Source: Methanobacteriota archaeon
GTDB taxonomy: Archaea > Halobacteriota > Syntropharchaeia > JACQPP01
Direction: 5' to 3'
Length of the DNA: 13,652 nucleotides
NCBI GenBank assembly: GCA_016207465.1
Contig: JACQPP010000150.1
Span: forward strand, 1 to 13,652
This document shows positions 12,270 through 13,652 of this stretch, in pieces (within the stretch, counting starts at the first letter, position 1; each line of letters starts with the position of its first letter). Below the pieces are notes generated by a model. It was given only the letters and a program-made list of their open reading frames with translations. It was not told where the DNA came from and searched no databases. A program made the position numbers and the translations under genes.

Positions 12270-13097
12270 TCAGGGGGCCGGGGCCTGCCGGGGGGCCTGG
12301 TAGGCCACGCCGAAGGCCTGGCAGATTTGCCGCCGGAGGTCCTCCACCTCCTGCGGGGCCCGGAGTTTTCCCCCCTCGCTGTTCACCAGGTGGAAGGAGT
12401 CCTGGATTTTGTTGTTCACGGTGTTGATTTTGGCGTCAATCAGGCGGCAGTTGGACTCGGAGAACACCCGGGAGAGCCGGTAGAGGAAGCCGGTCTGGTC
12501 CTCGGCGGTGATGACCAGCACGGTGTCCGCGGGGGAAATCTGGTTGTCAACGACCACGAACATGCCCCGGCCCACCGGCGGGGGCAGGTCGGGCTCGTGG
12601 AAGCGGCCGGTGGAGAGGGCCTCCCGGACCTCGTCGGCCACCTTCTGCAACGTCCCGGGGGGGATGGACTTGGAGAGGTAGAAGTGCTCCAGGACCGCGC
12701 TGTCCCTGCGCCCGATGAAAATCGAGGCCCGCTCGATTCCCAGCCGGTTGCGGGCCATGGTCCCCACGACCCGCAGGAAGATGCGGGGCTCGTTCCTCCG
12801 CATGGCCACCTTGAGGATGGCATGCCGGTCGGACTGGGCGAGGAGGACGATGAGGGGCTCCGCCTCCAGCCGCCGCAGGAGGCCGAAGTCCTCCTCGATG
12901 GACCTCCCGTCGAGGTTCCGGAAGTAGAGGGGGGGCAGGTTGGCCACCTGGTGCTCCACCAGGGACTGCAATTCGGGGGGAAGGGAAAGTTTGAGGAAGC
13001 GGACCACCCGCTCCATCCCATCCGCGGGGGACGGGCTCGCGGGGGCCTGGAGTCTTCCCGGGACCCCATGTTCCAGGAGGGAGATGGAGCGGTTCAT
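12270..13097 (-). CDS. GlnD-like tandem ACT-domain regulatory protein
   Basis: The 275-residue protein resembles only the C-terminal regulatory part of GlnD. A helical segment with PPLYFRN (55-61) is followed by ACT domain 1 (about 93-140: RIFLRVVGTMARNRLGIERA) and ACT domain 2 (about 193-240: EDQTGFLYRLSRVFSESNCR, then DAKINT). ACT domains usually bind small ligands such as amino acids; in GlnD they sense glutamine. The nucleotidyltransferase and HD domains of GlnD are absent, so it is likely a sensor or adaptor rather than an enzyme. The ATG at 13097 is chosen because a TATA box lies about 28 nt upstream, implying a leaderless mRNA; M28 (13016) is the alternative. The Pro/Ala-rich C-terminus looks disordered. 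Confidence 0.82.
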   Translation of the reverse strand: MNRSISLLEHGVPGRLQAPASPSPADGMERVVRFLKLSLPPELQSLVEHQVANLPPLYFRNLDGRSIEEDFGLLRRLEAEPLIVLLAQSDRHAILKVAMRRNEPRIFLRVVGTMARNRLGIERASIFIGRRDSAVLEHFYLSKSIPPGTLQKVADEVREALSTGRFHEPDLPPPVGRGMFVVVDNQISPADTVLVITAEDQTGFLYRLSRVFSESNCRLIDAKINTVNNKIQDSFHLVNSEGGKLRAPQEVEDLRRQICQAFGVAYQAPRQAPAP

Positions 13098-13208
13098 CCA
13101 GGGGGGATATAAAGAGGGGTATATAAAAACTATCCTCCTACGTTCCCTATGTCTATTCTCCGGGCCTCTACGTTTATGTGGCGGGGTGCCCCCTTGGGAT
13201 GTGGTCCC
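13098..13208. promoter_or_regulatory. Divergent promoter between ACT gene and CheC-like gene
   Basis: Two TATA-like blocks are present: GATATAAAG (13106-13114) and GTATATAAAAAC (13119-13130). On the minus strand GTTTTTATATAC is 22-33 nt from the ATG at 13097, right for a leaderless transcript. On the plus strand the same box could start transcription near 13150, or the weaker CGTTTATG (13171-13178) could start it near 13200, just before the ATG at 13209. Confidence 0.6.
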
Positions 13209-13652
13209 ATGCTGATTCGGAAGAAGGAGGAGCCCCTCGAGGACATCCTGATGCGGGCCAAGGTGTCCCGGATGCGGGAGGAGCACCAGCGGCAGGTGCA
13301 GGAGCTCCAGTCCAGGGTCGAGGAATTGGCGGCCCGCCCGCCCCCGGCGCCCGCAGAGGCCCGAGTGACCCTGGACGCCAAGGCCCTGGAGGCCCTCTCC
13401 ACCGTCCAGAGCGTGGCCCTGGGGAAGACCCTGGAGGCCCTGGCCCAGATGCTCCCCGGGCCCCCCAAATTCGCCCCCGGGGAGACCTCGGCCATCCCCA
13501 TCCCCCAGTTGGCCAAGATGATTCGGAGCGACGCCATCGTGCGGGGCATCTGCTTCCAGGTGGGGGGCACGGGGCCCGCCAACTACCTCCTCATCCTCGC
13601 GGAGGAGGACGCCGACCGGGTGGTGGCCCTGATGACCGGGAGCCCCCCGGGG
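13209..13652 (+). CDS. CheC-like protein with N-terminal coiled coil, 3' end cut by window
   Basis: The 148 visible residues run to the window edge with no stop codon. After MLIRKKEEPLEDIL comes a short coiled coil (about 16-42: VSRMREEHQRQVQELQSRVE), a Pro/Ala linker (43-50), then a domain that aligns with the first half of CheC: LSTVQSVALGKTLEALAQML in place of LxEIGNIGAGxAATALSxxL, then a PIPQL segment and LLILAEEDADRVVALMTG in place of the LLxF...A...L..LLG strand-helix. The first-site Glu and Asn appear to be T65 and S68, so this half would be inactive. The second half is not seen. Two in-frame ATGs upstream (13149, 13176) would extend it with an unlikely Cys/Gly-rich leader, so 13209 is preferred. 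The family call rests on pattern only. Confidence 0.65.
   Translation, partial: MLIRKKEEPLEDILMRAKVSRMREEHQRQVQELQSRVEELAARPPPAPAEARVTLDAKALEALSTVQSVALGKTLEALAQMLPGPPKFAPGETSAIPIPQLAKMIRSDAIVRGICFQVGGTGPANYLLILAEEDADRVVALMTGSPPG

Noticed and set aside
13149..13208. Upstream in-frame ATGs for the coiled-coil CheC-like gene
   Set aside because: They would add a Cys/Gly/Trp-rich leader unlike the rest of the protein. A leaderless start at 13149 cannot be fully excluded, because a TATA box lies about 25 nt before it.
1..13652. CRISPR array, tRNA, rRNA or insertion sequence
   Set aside because: No regularly spaced repeats, cloverleaf-like sequence, rRNA segment, transposase or terminal inverted repeats were found on reading. 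The Tn5 end at base 26-44 is a library adapter, not a transposon.

Overview
The window looks like a piece of a GC-rich archaeal chromosome. The informational genes are archaeal in type: ribosomal protein S19e, replication factor C small subunit, and an archaeal/eukaryotic-form isoleucyl-tRNA synthetase. AT-rich TATA-like boxes sit about 25 nt before start codons, and several transcripts look leaderless or nearly so. The presence of chemotaxis genes suggests a euryarchaeote-grade lineage, possibly Thermoplasmatota. That placement is an inference from gene content and GC, not from a tree.

Left part (1-5007). Bases 1-44 are not genomic. They match an Illumina Nextera i7 adapter ending in the Tn5 mosaic end and cut the 3' end of the S19e gene. 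An rfcS-rps19e operon runs on the minus strand and diverges from ileS on the plus strand across a 74-nt promoter with one shared AT-rich box. Top-strand G/C skew flips sign near 3.1-3.2 kb, inside ileS. A 201-nt AT-rich gap with TATA-like boxes and two inverted repeats follows ileS.

Middle part (5008-8678). This holds an unrecognised helical protein; a SAM hydroxide adenosyltransferase (DUF62 family), divergent from a 547-residue coiled-coil protein that ends in three 24-residue repeats; and an unrecognised helical protein whose 3' end overlaps the coiled-coil gene by 20 nt.

Right part (8776-13652). This is a chemotaxis-flavoured neighbourhood with no CheA, CheB, CheR, CheD, CheW or receptor in view. 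It carries one CheY and three CheC-like proteins. The first (8776-9369) keeps only its second catalytic site and sits 1 nt downstream of a VapB/VapC-type toxin-antitoxin pair that has a palindromic operator. The second (11568-12260) has both sites and a C-terminal zinc ribbon, and ends an operon with two small membrane proteins and a 78-residue helical protein. The third (from 13209, cut by the window edge) has an N-terminal coiled coil and a degenerate first site. A stand-alone GlnD-like tandem-ACT protein lies between the last two. A plausible but unproven reading is that these proteins act on or read out phosphorylated CheY, possibly linked to nutrient sensing or membrane state.

No rRNA, tRNA, CRISPR array or insertion sequence was seen. 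Gene-free stretches are all shorter than 300 bases, and the larger ones are described as features.
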